The notes: generated from the sequence alone by a model not told the origin. 64,000 bases of DNA from Pantoea sp. SOD02 (GCF_024707505.1 NZ_CP102604.1:3162001-3226000); one strand, 5' to 3'. Counted from the stretch's first letter, positions 25,237 to 36,771 are shown. Translations and numbers: made by a program.

Positions 25237-27780
25237 ATGGACTTTAGTGGCCATACGCCGATGATGCAGCAATACCTGCGCCTGAAGGCCGATCATCCTG
25301 ACATCCTGCTGTTTTATCGCATGGGCGATTTTTACGAGCTGTTTTACGATGACGCGAAACGCGCCTCGCAACTGCTGGAGATCTCCCTAACCAAACGCGG
25401 TGCCTCTGCCGGTGAACCGATTCCGATGGCGGGCGTCCCTTACCATGCGGTTGAAGGCTATCTGGCGAAACTGGTGCAACTCGGCGAATCGGTGGCGATC
25501 TGTGAGCAGATTGGCGATCCTGCCCTGAGCAAAGGCCCGGTTGAGCGAAAAGTGGTGCGTATCGTTACACCCGGCACCATCAGCGATGAAGCCCTGCTGC
25601 AAGAGCGCCAGGATAACTTGCTCGCCGCCATCTTCCAGAGCCAGCGCGGTTTTGGTTATGCAACGCTGGACATCAGTTCTGGCCGCTTCCGCCTGAGTGA
25701 ACCCGGCGATCTGGAGACGATGGCAGCAGAACTGCAGCGCACCAATCCGGCTGAACTGCTCTATCCCGAAGATTTCCAGGCCATGACGTTGATCGATCAA
25801 CGCCGTGGCCTGCGTCGCCGTCCGCTGTGGGAATATGAAATCGATACGGCACGCCAGCAGCTGAACCTGCAATTTGGCACCCGCGACTTAAGTGGTTTTG
25901 GCGTTGAGCAGGCGCATCTGGCACTGCGTGCAGCGGGATGCCTGCTGCAATATGTCAAAGACACGCAACGTACCTCGCTGCCGCATATTCGCTCGCTGAG
26001 CATGGAGCGCCAGCAGGATAGCGTGATCATGGATGCTGCAACGCGCCGCAACCTGGAAATTACGCAGAATCTGGCTGGCGGCATTGAAAACACGCTGGCG
26101 GCGATACTGGATAAAACCGTTACGCCTATGGGCAGCCGTATGCTGAAACGCTGGCTTCACATGCCGCTGCGTGATGTTACGACCATCGCGCGTCGTCAGG
26201 AGTCTATTGCCGAACTGCAATCGCTCAGTCAGGAGCTGCAGCCGGTACTGCGTCAGGTGGGCGATCTTGAGCGTATTCTGGCGCGACTGGCACTGCGCAC
26301 CGCGCGCCCACGCGATTTGGCACGTATGCGCCATGCCTTCCAGCAGTTGCCAGAGTTGAACCAGCAACTGGAAGGCGTTGAGGCAACGCAATTAATCAAT
26401 CTGCGATCGCAAATGGGCGAATTCAACGAACTGCGTGAGTTGCTGGAACACGCGATCATTGAATCGCCGCCGGTGCTGGTACGTGACGGTGGTGTGATCG
26501 CTCCGGGATACAACGCTGAACTCGACGAATGGCGTGCGCTGGCTGATGGCGCCACCGATTATCTTGATCGTCTGGAAATCCGTGAACGCGAGAAACTCGG
26601 GCTGGATACGCTGAAAGTCGGTTTTAACGCGATTCACGGCTACTACATTCAGGTCAGTCGTGGTCAAAGTCATCTGGTGCCGATTCACTATGTTCGCCGC
26701 CAGACGCTAAAGAATGCTGAACGCTATATCATTCCTGAACTGAAAGAGTATGAAGACAAGGTTCTGACGTCGAAAGGCAAAGCGCTGGCGCTGGAGAAAG
26801 GTCTTTACGATGAGCTGTTTGACCGCCTGCTACCGCATCTTGAAGCCCTGCAAATCAGTGCGGCAGCACTCTCTGAACTGGACGTGTTAGCGAACCTGGC
26901 CGAACGCGCCTGGACGCTGAACTATTGCCGTCCTGTGCTGCAAGAAAAATCGGGCATCCGTATTACTGCGGGCCGCCATCCGGTGGTCGAACAGGTATTG
27001 AAAGAGCCGTTTATCGCTAACCCGCTTTCACTTTCACCGCAGCGGCGCATGCTGATTATCACTGGCCCCAATATGGGCGGTAAAAGTACCTATATGCGTC
27101 AGACAGCGTTGATTGCACTGATGGCGTGGATTGGCAGCTATGTACCAGCGGAAGAGACCGTCATTGGCCCAATTGATCGCATCTTCACGCGCGTCGGTGC
27201 CGCTGATGATCTGGCTTCCGGACGCTCAACCTTTATGGTGGAGATGACGGAAACCGCCAACATCCTGCATAACGCCACCGAAAACAGTCTGGTACTGATG
27301 GATGAAATCGGGCGCGGCACCTCAACTTATGATGGTTTGTCGCTGGCATGGGCCTGCGCTGAAAGTCTGGCGAATCGCATTAAAGCCATGACGCTGTTCG
27401 CCACCCACTATTTCGAGCTGACCACGCTGCCGGAAAAAATGGAAGGCGTGGTGAATGTGCATTTGGATGCGGTCGAACACGGAGACACCATCGCCTTTAT
27501 GCACAGCGTGCAGGATGGCGCTGCAAGCAAGAGCTATGGTCTCGCGGTGGCGGCACTGGCGGGCGTGCCGAAGGACGTGATTAAGCGCGCGCGTAATAAA
27601 CTGAAGGAACTTGAAGCGTTATCTGGCAGCTCTGCCGCATCCACGGTGGAAGGTTCGCAAATGCAGTTGCTGGTGGCGGAAACCTCACCGGCGGTTGATG
27701 CTCTCGAGGCTCTGGACCCAGATAGCTTAACGCCTAAACAAGCGCTGGAGTGGATCTATCGCTTGAAAACGCTGGTGTAG
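25237..27780 (+). CDS. mutS: DNA mismatch repair protein MutS
   Basis: MutS recognises mismatches and small loops and, with ATP, recruits MutL. The 847-residue protein has the mismatch-reading F32-x-E34 in [11 protein letters not shown] and the lever and clamp domains. The ABC-type ATPase has Walker [10 protein letters not shown] (610-618), [12 protein letters not shown] and ATHYFEL. The ATG at 25237 lies 8 bases after AAAGGAG; in-frame ATG 25219 and TTG 25204 are further upstream without comparable sites. E. coli MutS is 853 residues. It is followed by a strong terminator. Confidence 0.97.
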   Translation: MDFSGHTPMMQQYLRLKADHPDILLFYRMGDFYELFYDDAKRASQLLEISLTKRGASAGEPIPMAGVPYHAVEGYLAKLVQLGESVAICEQIGDPALSKGPVERKVVRIVTPGTISDEALLQERQDNLLAAIFQSQRGFGYATLDISSGRFRLSEPGDLETMAAELQRTNPAELLYPEDFQAMTLIDQRRGLRRRPLWEYEIDTARQQLNLQFGTRDLSGFGVEQAHLALRAAGCLLQYVKDTQRTSLPHIRSLSMERQQDSVIMDAATRRNLEITQNLAGGIENTLAAILDKTVTPMGSRMLKRWLHMPLRDVTTIARRQESIAELQSLSQELQPVLRQVGDLERILARLALRTARPRDLARMRHAFQQLPELNQQLEGVEATQLINLRSQMGEFNELRELLEHAIIESPPVLVRDGGVIAPGYNAELDEWRALADGATDYLDRLEIREREKLGLDTLKVGFNAIHGYYIQVSRGQSHLVPIHYVRRQTLKNAERYIIPELKEYEDKVLTSKGKALALEKGLYDELFDRLLPHLEALQISAAALSELDVLANLAERAWTLNYCRPVLQEKSGIRITAGRHPVVEQVLKEPFIANPLSLSPQRRMLIITGPNMGGKSTYMRQTALIALMAWIGSYVPAEETVIGPIDRIFTRVGAADDLASGRSTFMVEMTETANILHNATENSLVLMDEIGRGTSTYDGLSLAWACAESLANRIKAMTLFATHYFELTTLPEKMEGVVNVHLDAVEHGDTIAFMHSVQDGAASKSYGLAVAALAGVPKDVIKRARNKLKELEALSGSSAASTVEGSQMQLLVAETSPAVDALEALDPDSLTPKQALEWIYRLKTLV

Positions 27781-27782
27781 TT

Positions 27783-27827
27783 AATCGCCCGCCCAGACTT
27801 CAAATTCTGGGCGGGCGATTTTTCTAT
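27783..27827 (+). terminator. Rho-independent terminator of mutS
   Basis: AATCGCCCGCCCAGA and TCTGGGCGGGCGATT form a 15-bp stem with an 8-nt loop followed by TTTCTAT, directly after the mutS stop. Confidence 0.9.
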
Positions 27828-27887
27828 ATTACAATTCCCCGGTGTTGAGCAATATCAGCAGGCTAAACACAATAAAATCGCCCGGCT

Positions 27888-28634
27888 TTAAATCACGCTA
27901 TATCCCCCATCGATCACTAAATTCTCGCCATTGACCATGGCCGTTTCATTGCTGCTGAGATACAGCACCGTGCTCGCGACTTCGTCTGGCGTGGCAAAAC
28001 GTCGCGAAGGGATTTTCGATTTCATCTGCTCGGCTCGCTCCCCATGCCAGTAACGCTTACCTAATTCCGTCTCAACTACCGTAGGTGAAATAGCATTGGC
28101 GGTAATGCCAAACGGCCCCAATTCTGCTGCCAACACGCGCGTAAAAGAAACCATGCCTGATTTGCTGGTGCAGTATGCCGCGTGCTCATTGAGCGCAATG
28201 ACGCTGGCCTGTGAGGAGATATTAATCAAACGGCCAAAACCTTGTTCCTTCATATAGCGGGCACAATGCTGAGCAAGGAAGAATGGTGCGGTCATGTTAA
28301 TCAACATCGTGGTATTCCAACTGGCGAGTTGCACTTCGCCGACGGCTTCCAGCATGCCAATACCGGCGTTATTGACCAGAATATCGATACGGCCAAAATC
28401 CTGATGGATTTGCTCTACCAGCTCGCCAAGCGCCTCGACGTTAGCCAGATCGAAAACGTAACCTCGCGCAGGATTGTCCATCTTGTTGGCAACCGATTTG
28501 ACCTCTTCTGCGCGATCAACCATCGCGACTTGCGCGCCCGCAGCACTTAAACAGCGAACAATAGCGTAGCCAATTCCCGATGCGGCGCCGGTGACAATGG
28601 CGACTTTATTTTGCAGTGAAAATAGTGTTGTCAT
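27888..28634 (-). CDS. Short-chain dehydrogenase/reductase, probable polyol dehydrogenase
   Basis: This 248-residue classical SDR has the cofactor motif TGAASGIG (15-22), D40 after the second strand (which favours NAD over NADP) and NNAG (88-91). N114, S140/S141 and the Y154-x-x-x-K158 pair form the catalytic set. A C-terminal DGGYSVI closes the fold. It lies 26 bases downstream of a polyol-permease-like MFS gene, so it probably oxidises the polyol that transporter brings in (ribitol, arabinitol, threitol or similar). The substrate is inferred from context only. The pair fills the variable mutS-rpoS interval. Confidence 0.85.
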   Translation of the reverse strand: MTTLFSLQNKVAIVTGAASGIGYAIVRCLSAAGAQVAMVDRAEEVKSVANKMDNPARGYVFDLANVEALGELVEQIHQDFGRIDILVNNAGIGMLEAVGEVQLASWNTTMLINMTAPFFLAQHCARYMKEQGFGRLINISSQASVIALNEHAAYCTSKSGMVSFTRVLAAELGPFGITANAISPTVVETELGKRYWHGERAEQMKSKIPSRRFATPDEVASTVLYLSSNETAMVNGENLVIDGGYSVI

Positions 28635-28660
28635 GTTGCTATCCTTTTCATTGAGGGTAT

Positions 28661-29968
28661 TTATTCGGATTCGGTAGCGGTTGTCTTTAATGCCGCGTTA
28701 CGCTCTAACTTTGGTTGGGGATTACGAATAAAGAATGTCATCACGCCGCCGGCAAAATAGAGCAGAGAGAAAGTAATAATCACGTGCTCTATTTCAAATG
28801 ACAGACCGAACATCAGTGCGGCAACCGCCGGGCCAATAAGATTACCGAAACCACCGCCCAGATTTTGTACCGAGACAGCCGCGCCTTTATGTTGCGGCGC
28901 CAGCATCGGAAATATTGCTCCCATCGGCACAAAGGAAGTGAGTGTTAAAGCTAATAACAGCGCGCAGACGATGGCCAACGCCAGATTGCCAGGGAAAAGC
29001 GAGGGTAAATAATAGAAAGCAGCAGTGGTAATCGTGCATCCAAAGAAACCAAACCAGCGCATTTGAAAAATCCAGCCAATGCGATCGCCAATAATGCCCC
29101 AAAGTACATTGGTTATCGGTTGCACAAGGAAGAATACGCCCCAGATAGTCGCCCACTCTTTAGTAGAGAAACCTAACTCACGGGTAAAATATATCGGCAT
29201 AAAAACCGGCAAGCCAAATAATGCCACATTACATAGGATGCGCGTTATCAACGCAAAGAACATACTGCGGTCTTCAAAGATCAAGGTTATTCCACGCGAT
29301 ACTTCACGTAATTTTTCTTTGCGACTGACGCCTTCACTATTTAGATTCTCTTCACTCTGATTCTTAACCGAGAGGAATATAATCACGCCGCCCACCGCAG
29401 CAAACAACAGTGATAGCCAAAGCGTATTAATGAAGCCAATCTCCGGAACCAGAAGGCCGGAAAGGAAGGAAGCCGTGATGCCATAACCAATGGTAAACAT
29501 CGACCATATCCAGCCGGTAGCAGAGGCAAGTCGATGCTCAGGCGTGCGCTGCACCACTAATACATAGAAGCCATAAAAGAACAGCGGATAAGCGAAGCCA
29601 CGCAGCGTATAACTGACCAGCATCCAGATAAAGTTATTTTCACTCACGCCAAAGTAAACAAATACGGCATGTAGCACCATCCACCAAATAGCGCCGGTGA
29701 GCATGATTTTCTTAGGACCATAAATTTCACTGACCGCACCAGACAGCCAACTTGAGACCGCAGCAGTTAATGCATAAACGGTGAAAACTAATGAAACCTG
29801 TTTTTCTCCATAGCCGAGATCGTAGAGATATCGTGAAAGATGAGCCAGTTCAATGCCATCGCCGGTCATAAAGATGGCCATCGCAATATATCCCCATAGC
29901 AGAGATATTGGCATACCGAACACAACTCTGGAGTATGGTGAATTTGTACTACTGTTTTGCACACTCAT
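28661..29968 (-). CDS. MFS transporter, polyol permease family (RbtT/DalT-like)
   Basis: The 435-residue protein has about twelve hydrophobic segments and resembles the ribitol/D-arabinitol permeases RbtT and DalT. Shared blocks include LLWGYIAMAIFMTGDGIELAHLS, LRGFAYPLFFYGF, EWATIWGVFF, SFVPMGAIFPMLAPQHKGAA and VQNLGGGFGNLIGPA. It probably imports a sugar alcohol by proton symport. The ATG at 29968 lies 7 bases after a weak GAG within GGGAGTGAGAAG; GTG 29980 is less likely. It forms an operon with the downstream SDR. Base composition is visibly more A/T-rich than its neighbours, suggesting acquisition. No regulator or kinase is adjacent. Confidence 0.85.
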   Translation of the reverse strand: MSVQNSSTNSPYSRVVFGMPISLLWGYIAMAIFMTGDGIELAHLSRYLYDLGYGEKQVSLVFTVYALTAAVSSWLSGAVSEIYGPKKIMLTGAIWWMVLHAVFVYFGVSENNFIWMLVSYTLRGFAYPLFFYGFYVLVVQRTPEHRLASATGWIWSMFTIGYGITASFLSGLLVPEIGFINTLWLSLLFAAVGGVIIFLSVKNQSEENLNSEGVSRKEKLREVSRGITLIFEDRSMFFALITRILCNVALFGLPVFMPIYFTRELGFSTKEWATIWGVFFLVQPITNVLWGIIGDRIGWIFQMRWFGFFGCTITTAAFYYLPSLFPGNLALAIVCALLLALTLTSFVPMGAIFPMLAPQHKGAAVSVQNLGGGFGNLIGPAVAALMFGLSFEIEHVIITFSLLYFAGGVMTFFIRNPQPKLERNAALKTTATESE

Positions 29969-30343
29969 TTTTCTTCTCACTCCCTTTTAATTATTCATTA
30001 CCTGAATATCCTGGTGATACAGCGAGCAAGAAAATGGCATAGCATCGAGCTAAAAACTTTTATGGGAGTGACACAGTTAAAGGAATAATGGCAATATCGC
30101 AAAGAAAGTCGTGCGCAGCATTACAATTTATTAAATGTGAGCAAGATAAAAAGCGCATTTATTAGATGTTTAATTAACATCTACTGCGTTTAGTTTACGT
30201 TTATCTTTATATTACGTAGGAAAGGGATTACGTGATGGCGTTAAAATTTTTCATAATGAGATAACAGAATCAGTGTGTTTATTTTTATCCAATAAAAAAG
30301 CGGTGGTTTTCACCACCGCTTCTTGTGTTACCCACGTATTCTG
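29969..30343. other. A/T-rich region between the polyol operon and rpoS
   Basis: About 375 bases. It must carry the promoter of the leftward polyol operon and contains the rpoS terminator at its right end. It is conspicuously A/T-rich compared with surrounding DNA. No gene, RNA or clear CRP/operator site was recognised. Confidence 0.5.
30292..30321 (-). terminator. Rho-independent terminator of rpoS
   Basis: AAGCGGTGG and CCACCGCTT form a 9-bp stem with loop TTTTCA, followed on the minus strand by TTTTTATTGG, just past the rpoS stop. Confidence 0.9.
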
Positions 30344-31342
30344 TTATTCGCGAAACAGTGCTTCGATGTTCAAACCTTGCGTCTGCAGAATCTCACGCAG
30401 ACGACGCAGTCCTTCCACCTGGATCTGACGTACGCGTTCACGGGTTAACCCGATTTCACGACCTACATCTTCCAGCGTTGCCGCTTCATAGCCTAACAGG
30501 CCGAAACGACGTGCCAGCACTTCACGCTGCTTGGCATTCAGTTCAAACAACCACTTAACGATGCTCTGTTTCATATCATCGTCTTGCGTGGTGTCTTCCG
30601 GACCGTTGTCTTTCTCATCGGCCAGGATATCCAGCAGCGCTTTTTCGGAATCGCCACCCAAAGGTGTGTCGACCGAGGTAATGCGCTCATTGAGACGCAG
30701 CATACGGCTCACGTCATCAACAGGCTTGTCTAGCTGCTCGGCAATCTCTTCGGCACTTGGCTCATGATCGAGCTTGTGCGAAAGTTCACGCGCGGTGCGC
30801 AGGTAAACATTCAACTCTTTAACGATGTGGATGGGCAGACGGATGGTACGGGTTTGATTCATGATCGCCCGTTCAATTGTCTGACGAATCCACCACGTGG
30901 CGTAAGTTGAGAAACGGAACCCACGTTCTGGGTCAAACTTCTCTACGGCGCGAATCAAGCCGAGATTACCCTCTTCAATCAGATCCAGCAGCGCCAGACC
31001 ACGATTGCTATAACGACGGGCAATCTTTACTACCAAGCGTAAGTTACTTTCAATCATGCGGCGACGAGAAGGAATGTCACCCCGCAGTGCACGGCGCGCA
31101 AAGAAGACTTCTTCTTCTGCCGTCAGCAGCGGTGAATAACCAATCTCGCCGAGGTAAAGCTGCGTCGCATCCAAAACGCGTTGCGTCGCACCCTGTGACA
31201 ACAGCTCTTCTTCCGCTACGTCGTTGTTATCACCAGGTTCGTTCTCAACGAGAGCCTTCTCATCAAAAACCTCAGCTCCGTTGTTTTCCTCGAATTCCGC
31301 ATCTTCATGTAAATCGTTAACTTTCAGCGTATTCTGGTTCAT
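30344..31342 (-). CDS. rpoS: RNA polymerase sigma factor RpoS (sigma-38)
   Basis: RpoS directs the general stress and stationary-phase response. The 332-residue protein begins [17 protein letters not shown]. It has region 1.2 ([21 protein letters not shown]), region 2 ([62 protein letters not shown]), region 3 and the region 4 helix-turn-helix ([20 protein letters not shown]). It lies 48 bases downstream of nlpD; in E. coli the main rpoS promoter and long leader are inside nlpD. The gene is intact, without the truncations common in laboratory strains. Confidence 0.98.
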   Translation of the reverse strand: MNQNTLKVNDLHEDAEFEENNGAEVFDEKALVENEPGDNNDVAEEELLSQGATQRVLDATQLYLGEIGYSPLLTAEEEVFFARRALRGDIPSRRRMIESNLRLVVKIARRYSNRGLALLDLIEEGNLGLIRAVEKFDPERGFRFSTYATWWIRQTIERAIMNQTRTIRLPIHIVKELNVYLRTARELSHKLDHEPSAEEIAEQLDKPVDDVSRMLRLNERITSVDTPLGGDSEKALLDILADEKDNGPEDTTQDDDMKQSIVKWLFELNAKQREVLARRFGLLGYEAATLEDVGREIGLTRERVRQIQVEGLRRLREILQTQGLNIEALFRE

Positions 31343-31390
31343 TAGCGGCTCCTACCCGTGATCCAAGGGCAGAACCAAGGTTCTGCCGGA

Positions 31391-32506
31391 TTATCGCTGC
31401 GGTAAATAACGCAACGGGTTTACGGATTTCCCCTTGTAACGAATTTCAAAGTGCAATCGTACTGAACTGGTACCGGTGCTACCCATGGTAGCGATTTTTT
31501 GCCCCGCCTTAACTTCCTGTTGTTCCCGGACCAGCATAGAGTCGTTGTGGGCGTAGGCGCTCAGGTAGTCATCATTGTGTTTGATGATGATTAAATTACC
31601 GTACCCACGGAGCGCGTTGCCTGCGTACACCACTCTTCCCGAAGCTGTGGCGACAACAGGTTGTCCACGCGAACCGGCGATATCGATCCCTTTGTTTCCG
31701 CCTTCCGCAGCGGAGAAGTTATCGATGATCTTCCCATCAGTCGGCCAACGCCAGCTTCCCACTGGAGTTGTGCTGTTAGTCGTGCTGCTGACTGTAGGTG
31801 GTGCGACAACCGGAGCTGTGGTCGTTGCCACATTATTTGCTCCTTTCGACGGCAGCAATTTGCTACCCGACGAATTACCCGAATCATCAGAATACGTAAT
31901 AACAGGTTGCTGTGCAACAGGGGTGGATTTAATTTGCGTCTGGCTCGGGGTAACTGGCACGCCGCCCTGAGTTGCATCAGCTACCGTGATAGCGTTGCCA
32001 CCGGTGATGGTTTGGCCGTTGCCGTTGCCCACCTGCAGCGTTTGCCCGGCGTTCAAGCCATACGGGGCTGCGATGTTGTTGCGCTGTGCCAAATCGCGGA
32101 AATCGTTGCCGGTAATCCAGGCAATATAGAACAAGGTATCGCCACGTTTGACGGTATAGGTTTCGCCGCCGTAGCTACCTTTAGGAATATTCCCATAATT
32201 GCGATTGTACACAATGCGACCATTTTCTGTGGCCACATTATTATTGTCACTTACCATTCCACCCGTTGGTTGCGCCGATGGTGTGCCGCCGCTTAACATT
32301 CCGCCATGCGGCATCGCTGGAACAGTGCTGTTTTGCGAAGAGATCATGCCGCCACTTGGGGCTGAAGCCATACCGCTATCACCGCTGTTACCACCAATCT
32401 GGCTAATAGGTGCCTGTGTATTATCGCCAGAACTACAGCCCGCCAGCCAAAAACCTACCAAAGAAAGTGCCGCCAAACGGCGTAATTGAAATGCTGTGCT
32501 TCCCAT
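31391..32506 (-). CDS. nlpD: Murein hydrolase activator lipoprotein NlpD
   Basis: NlpD is an outer membrane lipoprotein that activates the amidase AmiC during septum splitting. The 371-residue precursor has a signal peptide with lipobox WLAGC (C24) and a Gln/Ser/Gly-rich linker. A LysM domain follows (about 115-165, [20 protein letters not shown]) and then a C-terminal M23/LytM domain. That domain is degenerate: the usual H-x(3)-D and H-x-H metal ligands read GIDIAG and LHFEI, as expected for an activator. GTG at 32512 after GGGGGAT is an alternative start giving two extra residues. It likely carries the rpoS promoter within it. Confidence 0.94.
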   Translation of the reverse strand: MGSTAFQLRRLAALSLVGFWLAGCSSGDNTQAPISQIGGNSGDSGMASAPSGGMISSQNSTVPAMPHGGMLSGGTPSAQPTGGMVSDNNNVATENGRIVYNRNYGNIPKGSYGGETYTVKRGDTLFYIAWITGNDFRDLAQRNNIAAPYGLNAGQTLQVGNGNGQTITGGNAITVADATQGGVPVTPSQTQIKSTPVAQQPVITYSDDSGNSSGSKLLPSKGANNVATTTAPVVAPPTVSSTTNSTTPVGSWRWPTDGKIIDNFSAAEGGNKGIDIAGSRGQPVVATASGRVVYAGNALRGYGNLIIIKHNDDYLSAYAHNDSMLVREQQEVKAGQKIATMGSTGTSSVRLHFEIRYKGKSVNPLRYLPQR

Positions 32507-32678
32507 GCTCACTGATCCCCCGTGATGGCAACCCTGAATATAAATGTGTAACGGCGTTAACCGCATTATCCACTGCGCGTAACGTTAAAAACGGTTTTTA
32601 GCATTGATAAACAAGGATAGTAACAATATCAACTGTGCCGTGCCATGTAACAGTTGTGAAGAATTGCGTAAGGGTGGC

Positions 32679-33305
32679 CTAGGCCAGATCGCCCTGAACC
32701 AACGGCACAAAGCGTACGGGCTCGATGATTTCTTCAATTAATTCATCGCCCTGACGACGCAAACGCTTCAACACCTGCTGATCCTCGCCAACCGGCAGCA
32801 CCATTTTGCCGCCGTCACCTAATTGCGCTATCAGCAAAGTCGGAATTTCAGGTGGTGCGGCGGTCACGATAATGGCATCAAACGGGCCACGCGTCGCCCA
32901 GCCCTGCCAGCCATCGCCATGTCGGGTAGAAATATTATGCAGATCGAGTTGCTTGAGGCGGCGCTTCGCCTGCCACTGCAAGCCTTTGATGCGTTCAACG
33001 GAATAAACATGATTAACCAGATGCGCCAGAATAGCGGTCTGATAGCCAGAACCGGTGCCGATTTCCAGCACGCGCGATTCCGGCGTCAGCTCTAACAAGG
33101 CGGTCATGCGCGCCACCATGTAAGGCTGAGAGATGGTCTGGCCGTTGCCAATTGGCAGCGCAACGTTTTCCCAGGCTTTATGTTCAAACGCCTCATCGAT
33201 AAAACGCTCGCGCGGCACATCAGCAATGGCTTTCAGCAGGTGTTCATCATGAATGCCCTGCGCGCGCAGTTGCTCCAAAAGCGTTTCGATGCGGCGATTC
33301 ACCAT
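32679..33305 (-). CDS. pcm: Protein-L-isoaspartate O-methyltransferase
   Basis: Pcm methylates isoaspartyl residues of aged proteins to start their repair. The 208-residue SAM enzyme contains [35 protein letters not shown] and [14 protein letters not shown], diagnostic for the family, and equals the E. coli length. The start overlaps the end of surE by 7 bases, so the surE-pcm pair is translationally coupled. Confidence 0.97.
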   Translation of the reverse strand: MVNRRIETLLEQLRAQGIHDEHLLKAIADVPRERFIDEAFEHKAWENVALPIGNGQTISQPYMVARMTALLELTPESRVLEIGTGSGYQTAILAHLVNHVYSVERIKGLQWQAKRRLKQLDLHNISTRHGDGWQGWATRGPFDAIIVTAAPPEIPTLLIAQLGDGGKMVLPVGEDQQVLKRLRRQGDELIEEIIEPVRFVPLVQGDLA

Positions 33306-34060
33306 GCGAGTTTTACCTCTGCCTGGATCAGCCAGTCACTTAATACCTCTTGTGCTGCATGCGCGGTCAAGTCCACATGCAGCGCGGTCAGCGAAACATA
33401 GCCCGCATCCACCGCAGCGAAATCGGTATCCGGGCCTGCATCCAGCTTTTGCCCCGGCGGGCCAATCCAGTAGAGCGGCTGGCCGCGCGGATCTTCGGTG
33501 CAGATAACCTGATCGGCGGGATGACGGCTGCCGCAGCGGGTAACGCGGAAACCTTTGATCTCCGCTAACGGCAAATCAGGCACATTGATATTGAGAATGC
33601 GGCCAGTACGCAGCGGAGCACGCGACAGCGCGCGTAACAGCGTACAGGTGATGGATGCGGCGGTGTCGTAATGCTGATGTCCGTTGAGCGAAACGGCAAG
33701 CGCAGGCAAGCCCAGATGGCGCCCTTCCATCGCCGCAGCGACGGTACCGGAGTAAATCACATCATCGCCAAGGTTTGGACCGGCATTGATGCCGGACACC
33801 ACGATGTCGGGACGCGGCTGCATCAGCTTGTTAACGCCGAGGAACACGCAGTCAGTTGGCGTGCCCATTTGCACCGCGATATCACCGTTTTCGTGCGTAA
33901 AAGTACGCAGCGGCGTTTCCAGCGTTAACGAATTTGATGCGCCGCTACGATTGCGATCGGGCGCGACAACCTGCACCTCGGCAAACTCACGTAAAGCACG
34001 CGCCAGCGTCTGAATACCCGGCGCATGAATTCCATCATCGTTACTCAGCAATATCCGCAT
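33299..34060 (-). CDS. surE: 5'/3'-nucleotidase SurE (exopolyphosphatase activity)
   Basis: SurE hydrolyses nucleoside 5'- and 3'-monophosphates and short polyphosphate. The 253-residue product starts [20 protein letters not shown] with metal ligands D8 and D9, plus [25 protein letters not shown]. The ATG at 34060 gives the exact E. coli length; the longer in-frame read is rejected. It overlaps truD by 20 bases and pcm by 7, a tight operon. Confidence 0.97.
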   Translation of the reverse strand: MRILLSNDDGIHAPGIQTLARALREFAEVQVVAPDRNRSGASNSLTLETPLRTFTHENGDIAVQMGTPTDCVFLGVNKLMQPRPDIVVSGINAGPNLGDDVIYSGTVAAAMEGRHLGLPALAVSLNGHQHYDTAASITCTLLRALSRAPLRTGRILNINVPDLPLAEIKGFRVTRCGSRHPADQVICTEDPRGQPLYWIGPPGQKLDAGPDTDFAAVDAGYVSLTALHVDLTAHAAQEVLSDWLIQAEVKLAW

Positions 34061-35084
34061 CGTTACCTTCTTGTTGGAGAAGCTCACGCACCACGCTGGT
34101 GGCAAAACTGCCGGCGGGCAGCCAGAACTGCATCTCCAGCGTCACATCATCCCACCATTCCCAGCGCAGATCCTTTGGCACCACCAGCATTGCACGGCGT
34201 GAGGGATCAACGCGCTCGCGCTCAAGCAGTGTAATCAATTCTTCTGCGCCTGCCAGGCTCTGCTGCTCAAAAAGCAGCGCATCGCCTTGCGGACCCGGAT
34301 CGCCGCGACCCGGCAGCGGCGCAGTGATGCGCAGCTGATGATTATCAACGCGCTGCTGTACGTCAGGCAACTCTTCCGCCTGCGCCACAAACCAGCTTCC
34401 GCGACCGGCCAGCTGCACCGCATCGCCTACCTGCACCACATCCAGAGTGCCATCACGCTGCAAACGCGCGCTGGTCACCTGATTAAACAGATGGCTGCGG
34501 GTCGCTGACAACAGCAAACCTTTCATATTGCGATCGCGCGGACGAAATGTCTCTTTCGCCCACTGTTTCGCCTGCGTCAGGTTGTTGCCGCCGCGACCAA
34601 AGCGCTGCTCACCAAAGTAGTTCGGCACGCCGCGCTGTTGAATCTGCTGCAAACGTGCGTCGACTTCACGGCGATTGGAAATCTGACGCACCACTAAGCG
34701 GAACGCATTGCCCGCCAGCGCGCCGGTACGCAGTTTACGCTTGTGGCGAATTACCTGCAGGATCTCAACGCCTTCCAGCTGGAATCCCGCCAGATTCGGC
34801 ATGCCATTGCCTGGCACGCGGAAACAGAGCGTTTGCTCGGTGACTGCATGACGATCTTTCATGCCGGCATAGCTGAGATCGCGCACCGGCACGCCGAGAA
34901 ACTTGGCGATGGCTTCGGCGACAAAGCGCGTATTGCAGCCAATTTTACGGATGCGCACCAACAGCTGCTCGCCTTCGCCATCATAGGGATAGCCGAGATC
35001 TTCAATCACCACAAAATCTTCGGGATTGGCTTTGATAACGCCGGTGGCTGCGGGCACGCCGTGCAGGTAATGCAGCTCACTCAT
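34041..35084 (-). CDS. truD: tRNA pseudouridine(13) synthase TruD
   Basis: TruD makes pseudouridine 13 in tRNA-Glu. The 347-residue protein has the catalytic aspartate D77 in [13 protein letters not shown], the [19 protein letters not shown] block and [14 protein letters not shown], all family hallmarks. It overlaps ispF by 4 bases upstream and surE by 20 bases downstream. Confidence 0.97.
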   Translation of the reverse strand: MSELHYLHGVPAATGVIKANPEDFVVIEDLGYPYDGEGEQLLVRIRKIGCNTRFVAEAIAKFLGVPVRDLSYAGMKDRHAVTEQTLCFRVPGNGMPNLAGFQLEGVEILQVIRHKRKLRTGALAGNAFRLVVRQISNRREVDARLQQIQQRGVPNYFGEQRFGRGGNNLTQAKQWAKETFRPRDRNMKGLLLSATRSHLFNQVTSARLQRDGTLDVVQVGDAVQLAGRGSWFVAQAEELPDVQQRVDNHQLRITAPLPGRGDPGPQGDALLFEQQSLAGAEELITLLERERVDPSRRAMLVVPKDLRWEWWDDVTLEMQFWLPAGSFATSVVRELLQQEGNDADIAE

Positions 35085-35563
35085 GCCTGATCGGCCTTTA
35101 TCAGCAACGCGACCGCTTCACAGGCAATGCCTTCGCCACGACCGGTAAAGCCAAGCTTTTCGGTGGTGGTGGCTTTGACGTTGACGTCGTCCATATGGCA
35201 TCCGAGATCTTCGGCGATATTGACGCGCATCTGCGGCACATGCGGCAACATTTTCGGTGCCTGCGCAATGATGGTCACATCGACGTTACCGATGCGATAG
35301 CCTTTCAGCTGGATTCGACGCCAGGCTTCACGCAGTAAACCACGGCTGTCAGCGCCTTTAAACGCCGGATCGGTATCCGGGAATAATTTGCCGATATCGC
35401 CCATCGCCACCGCGCCGAGTAAGGCATCGGTCAACGCATGCAGCGCCACGTCACCATCAGAATGGGCAATAAAACCGTGTTCGAAGGGAATACGCACCCC
35501 GCCAATCACTAACGGACCTTCGCCGCCAAAAGCGTGAACGTCAAAACCGTGACCGATACGCAT
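35081..35563 (-). CDS. ispF: 2-C-methyl-D-erythritol 2,4-cyclodiphosphate synthase
   Basis: IspF is the fifth enzyme of the MEP isoprenoid pathway. The 160-residue product begins [18 protein letters not shown] with zinc ligands D8, H10 and H42 ([12 protein letters not shown]), and [18 protein letters not shown]. Two consecutive ATG codons (35566 and 35563) are possible. The second matches the E. coli N-terminus and numbering and overlaps the ispD stop by one base (TGATG); the first would overlap by four. Confidence 0.96.
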   Translation of the reverse strand: MRIGHGFDVHAFGGEGPLVIGGVRIPFEHGFIAHSDGDVALHALTDALLGAVAMGDIGKLFPDTDPAFKGADSRGLLREAWRRIQLKGYRIGNVDVTIIAQAPKMLPHVPQMRVNIAEDLGCHMDDVNVKATTTEKLGFTGRGEGIACEAVALLIKADQA

Positions 35564-36279
35564 CATGCGCTCTCCTGTAACTGAATCTGGGTAAGATAGA
35601 AGGCCGCCAGCGCCAGATCTTCTGGCCGCGTCACCTTAATATTGTCGCTACGTCCGCTCACCAACACCGGGTGATAACCGCAATACTCCAGCGCCGACGC
35701 TTCATCGGTAATGGTAGCGCCTTCATGGAGTGCGCGCGTCAGGCAAGCAGTGAGCAGTTGATGCGGGAAAAATTGCGGCGTTAACGCGTGCCATAAATCC
35801 TCGCGTTCAACGGTGTGGGCAATGGCGGTTTTGCCGGGTTCGGCGCGCTTCATGGTGTCGCGCACCGGCGCGGCCAGAATCCCGCCAACCTTGCTGTATT
35901 CACGTACCGCTAACAGGCGCGCTAAATCGTCCGGATGCAAGCAAGGACGCGCGGCGTCATGCACCAGCACCCATTCGCTGTGTTGAATGGCATTTAAGCC
36001 CGCCAGCACTGATTCGGCGCGCGTGTCGCCACCGGTCACTCTGAGAATGCGGGAATCCTGCGCCAGCGGCAGCGAGTCGAACCAGCCATCGTCATTGCTG
36101 ACCGGCACAATCACCTGTTTTACCGCAGGATGTGCCAGCAGACGTGCGACGCTGTGTTCAAGAAGGGTGAATTGACCAATGGTCAGATACTGTTTTGGGC
36201 AGGCAGCCTGCATACGGCTGCCCACACCTGCGGCGGGCACCACGGCAATCACATCCGCAAGGATCGGGCGCTTGTTCAT
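35563..36279 (-). CDS. ispD: 2-C-methyl-D-erythritol 4-phosphate cytidylyltransferase
   Basis: IspD couples MEP to CTP in isoprenoid synthesis. The 238-residue enzyme shows the nucleotidyltransferase signature [34 protein letters not shown] and [14 protein letters not shown]. It follows ftsB by 3 bases and runs into ispF, the conserved ftsB-ispD-ispF-truD-surE order of enterobacteria. Confidence 0.97.
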   Translation of the reverse strand: MNKRPILADVIAVVPAAGVGSRMQAACPKQYLTIGQFTLLEHSVARLLAHPAVKQVIVPVSNDDGWFDSLPLAQDSRILRVTGGDTRAESVLAGLNAIQHSEWVLVHDAARPCLHPDDLARLLAVREYSKVGGILAAPVRDTMKRAEPGKTAIAHTVEREDLWHALTPQFFPHQLLTACLTRALHEGATITDEASALEYCGYHPVLVSGRSDNIKVTRPEDLALAAFYLTQIQLQESA

Positions 36280-36282
36280 GGC

Positions 36283-36600
36283 TTATCGTTGTTGATTTTG
36301 CGCAGCTTGTTGCGCGTTACGTTTGTTCTGGTCTGGCACCAGACGATAGAAAGTCTCACCGGGCTTAATCATGCCCAGTTCATTACGTGCGCGTTCTTCG
36401 ATCGCTTCAGAGCCGCCATTGAGATCGTCAATTTCGGCGAATAGCTGATCGTTACGCGCTTTAAGCTTGGCGTTATTCGCCTGTTGTGACGCGACGTCTT
36501 CGTTGACGCGCGTATAGTCATGAATACCGTTCTTACCCAGCCACAGGGAATATTGAAGCCATCCCAGCAGCACGAGTAGCAGTAACGTCAGTTTTCCCAT
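36283..36600 (-). CDS. ftsB: Cell division protein FtsB
   Basis: FtsB forms the FtsQLB divisome complex. The 105-residue product [20 protein letters not shown] has one N-terminal transmembrane helix (about 3-21). A periplasmic coiled coil follows (about 29-70, [31 protein letters not shown]), with the conserved [20 protein letters not shown]. The ATG at 36600 is preceded by GGGGCGGGG and gives the family length (103 in E. coli). It is first in the ftsB-ispD-ispF-truD-surE-pcm gene string. Confidence 0.97.
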   Translation of the reverse strand: MGKLTLLLLVLLGWLQYSLWLGKNGIHDYTRVNEDVASQQANNAKLKARNDQLFAEIDDLNGGSEAIEERARNELGMIKPGETFYRLVPDQNKRNAQQAAQNQQR

Positions 36601-36720
36601 CCCCGCCCCCTGAAAAACGGCCCAATCATCCCATAACTTGACGCTGGACTCCACAGCGGCGGCGAAAATGCCGCGCATGGGCGTTTAGCCGGACAAATAA
36701 TGCCAGAGTAGGAGGCGAGA

Positions 36721-36747
36721 CGGCAGGTAAAGTTTTGTAACCTGCCG
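36721..36747. repeat. Intergenic hairpin between ygbE and ftsB
   Basis: CGGCAGGT and ACCTGCCG form an 8-bp inverted repeat around an 11-nt loop, in the gap downstream of ygbE. There is no T-run on either strand. It may stabilise the ygbE transcript end; it does not match the paired-hairpin repeat family elsewhere in the window. Confidence 0.45.
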
Positions 36748-36771
36748 ATGCGTTTGCACATCAGCTGGGCG

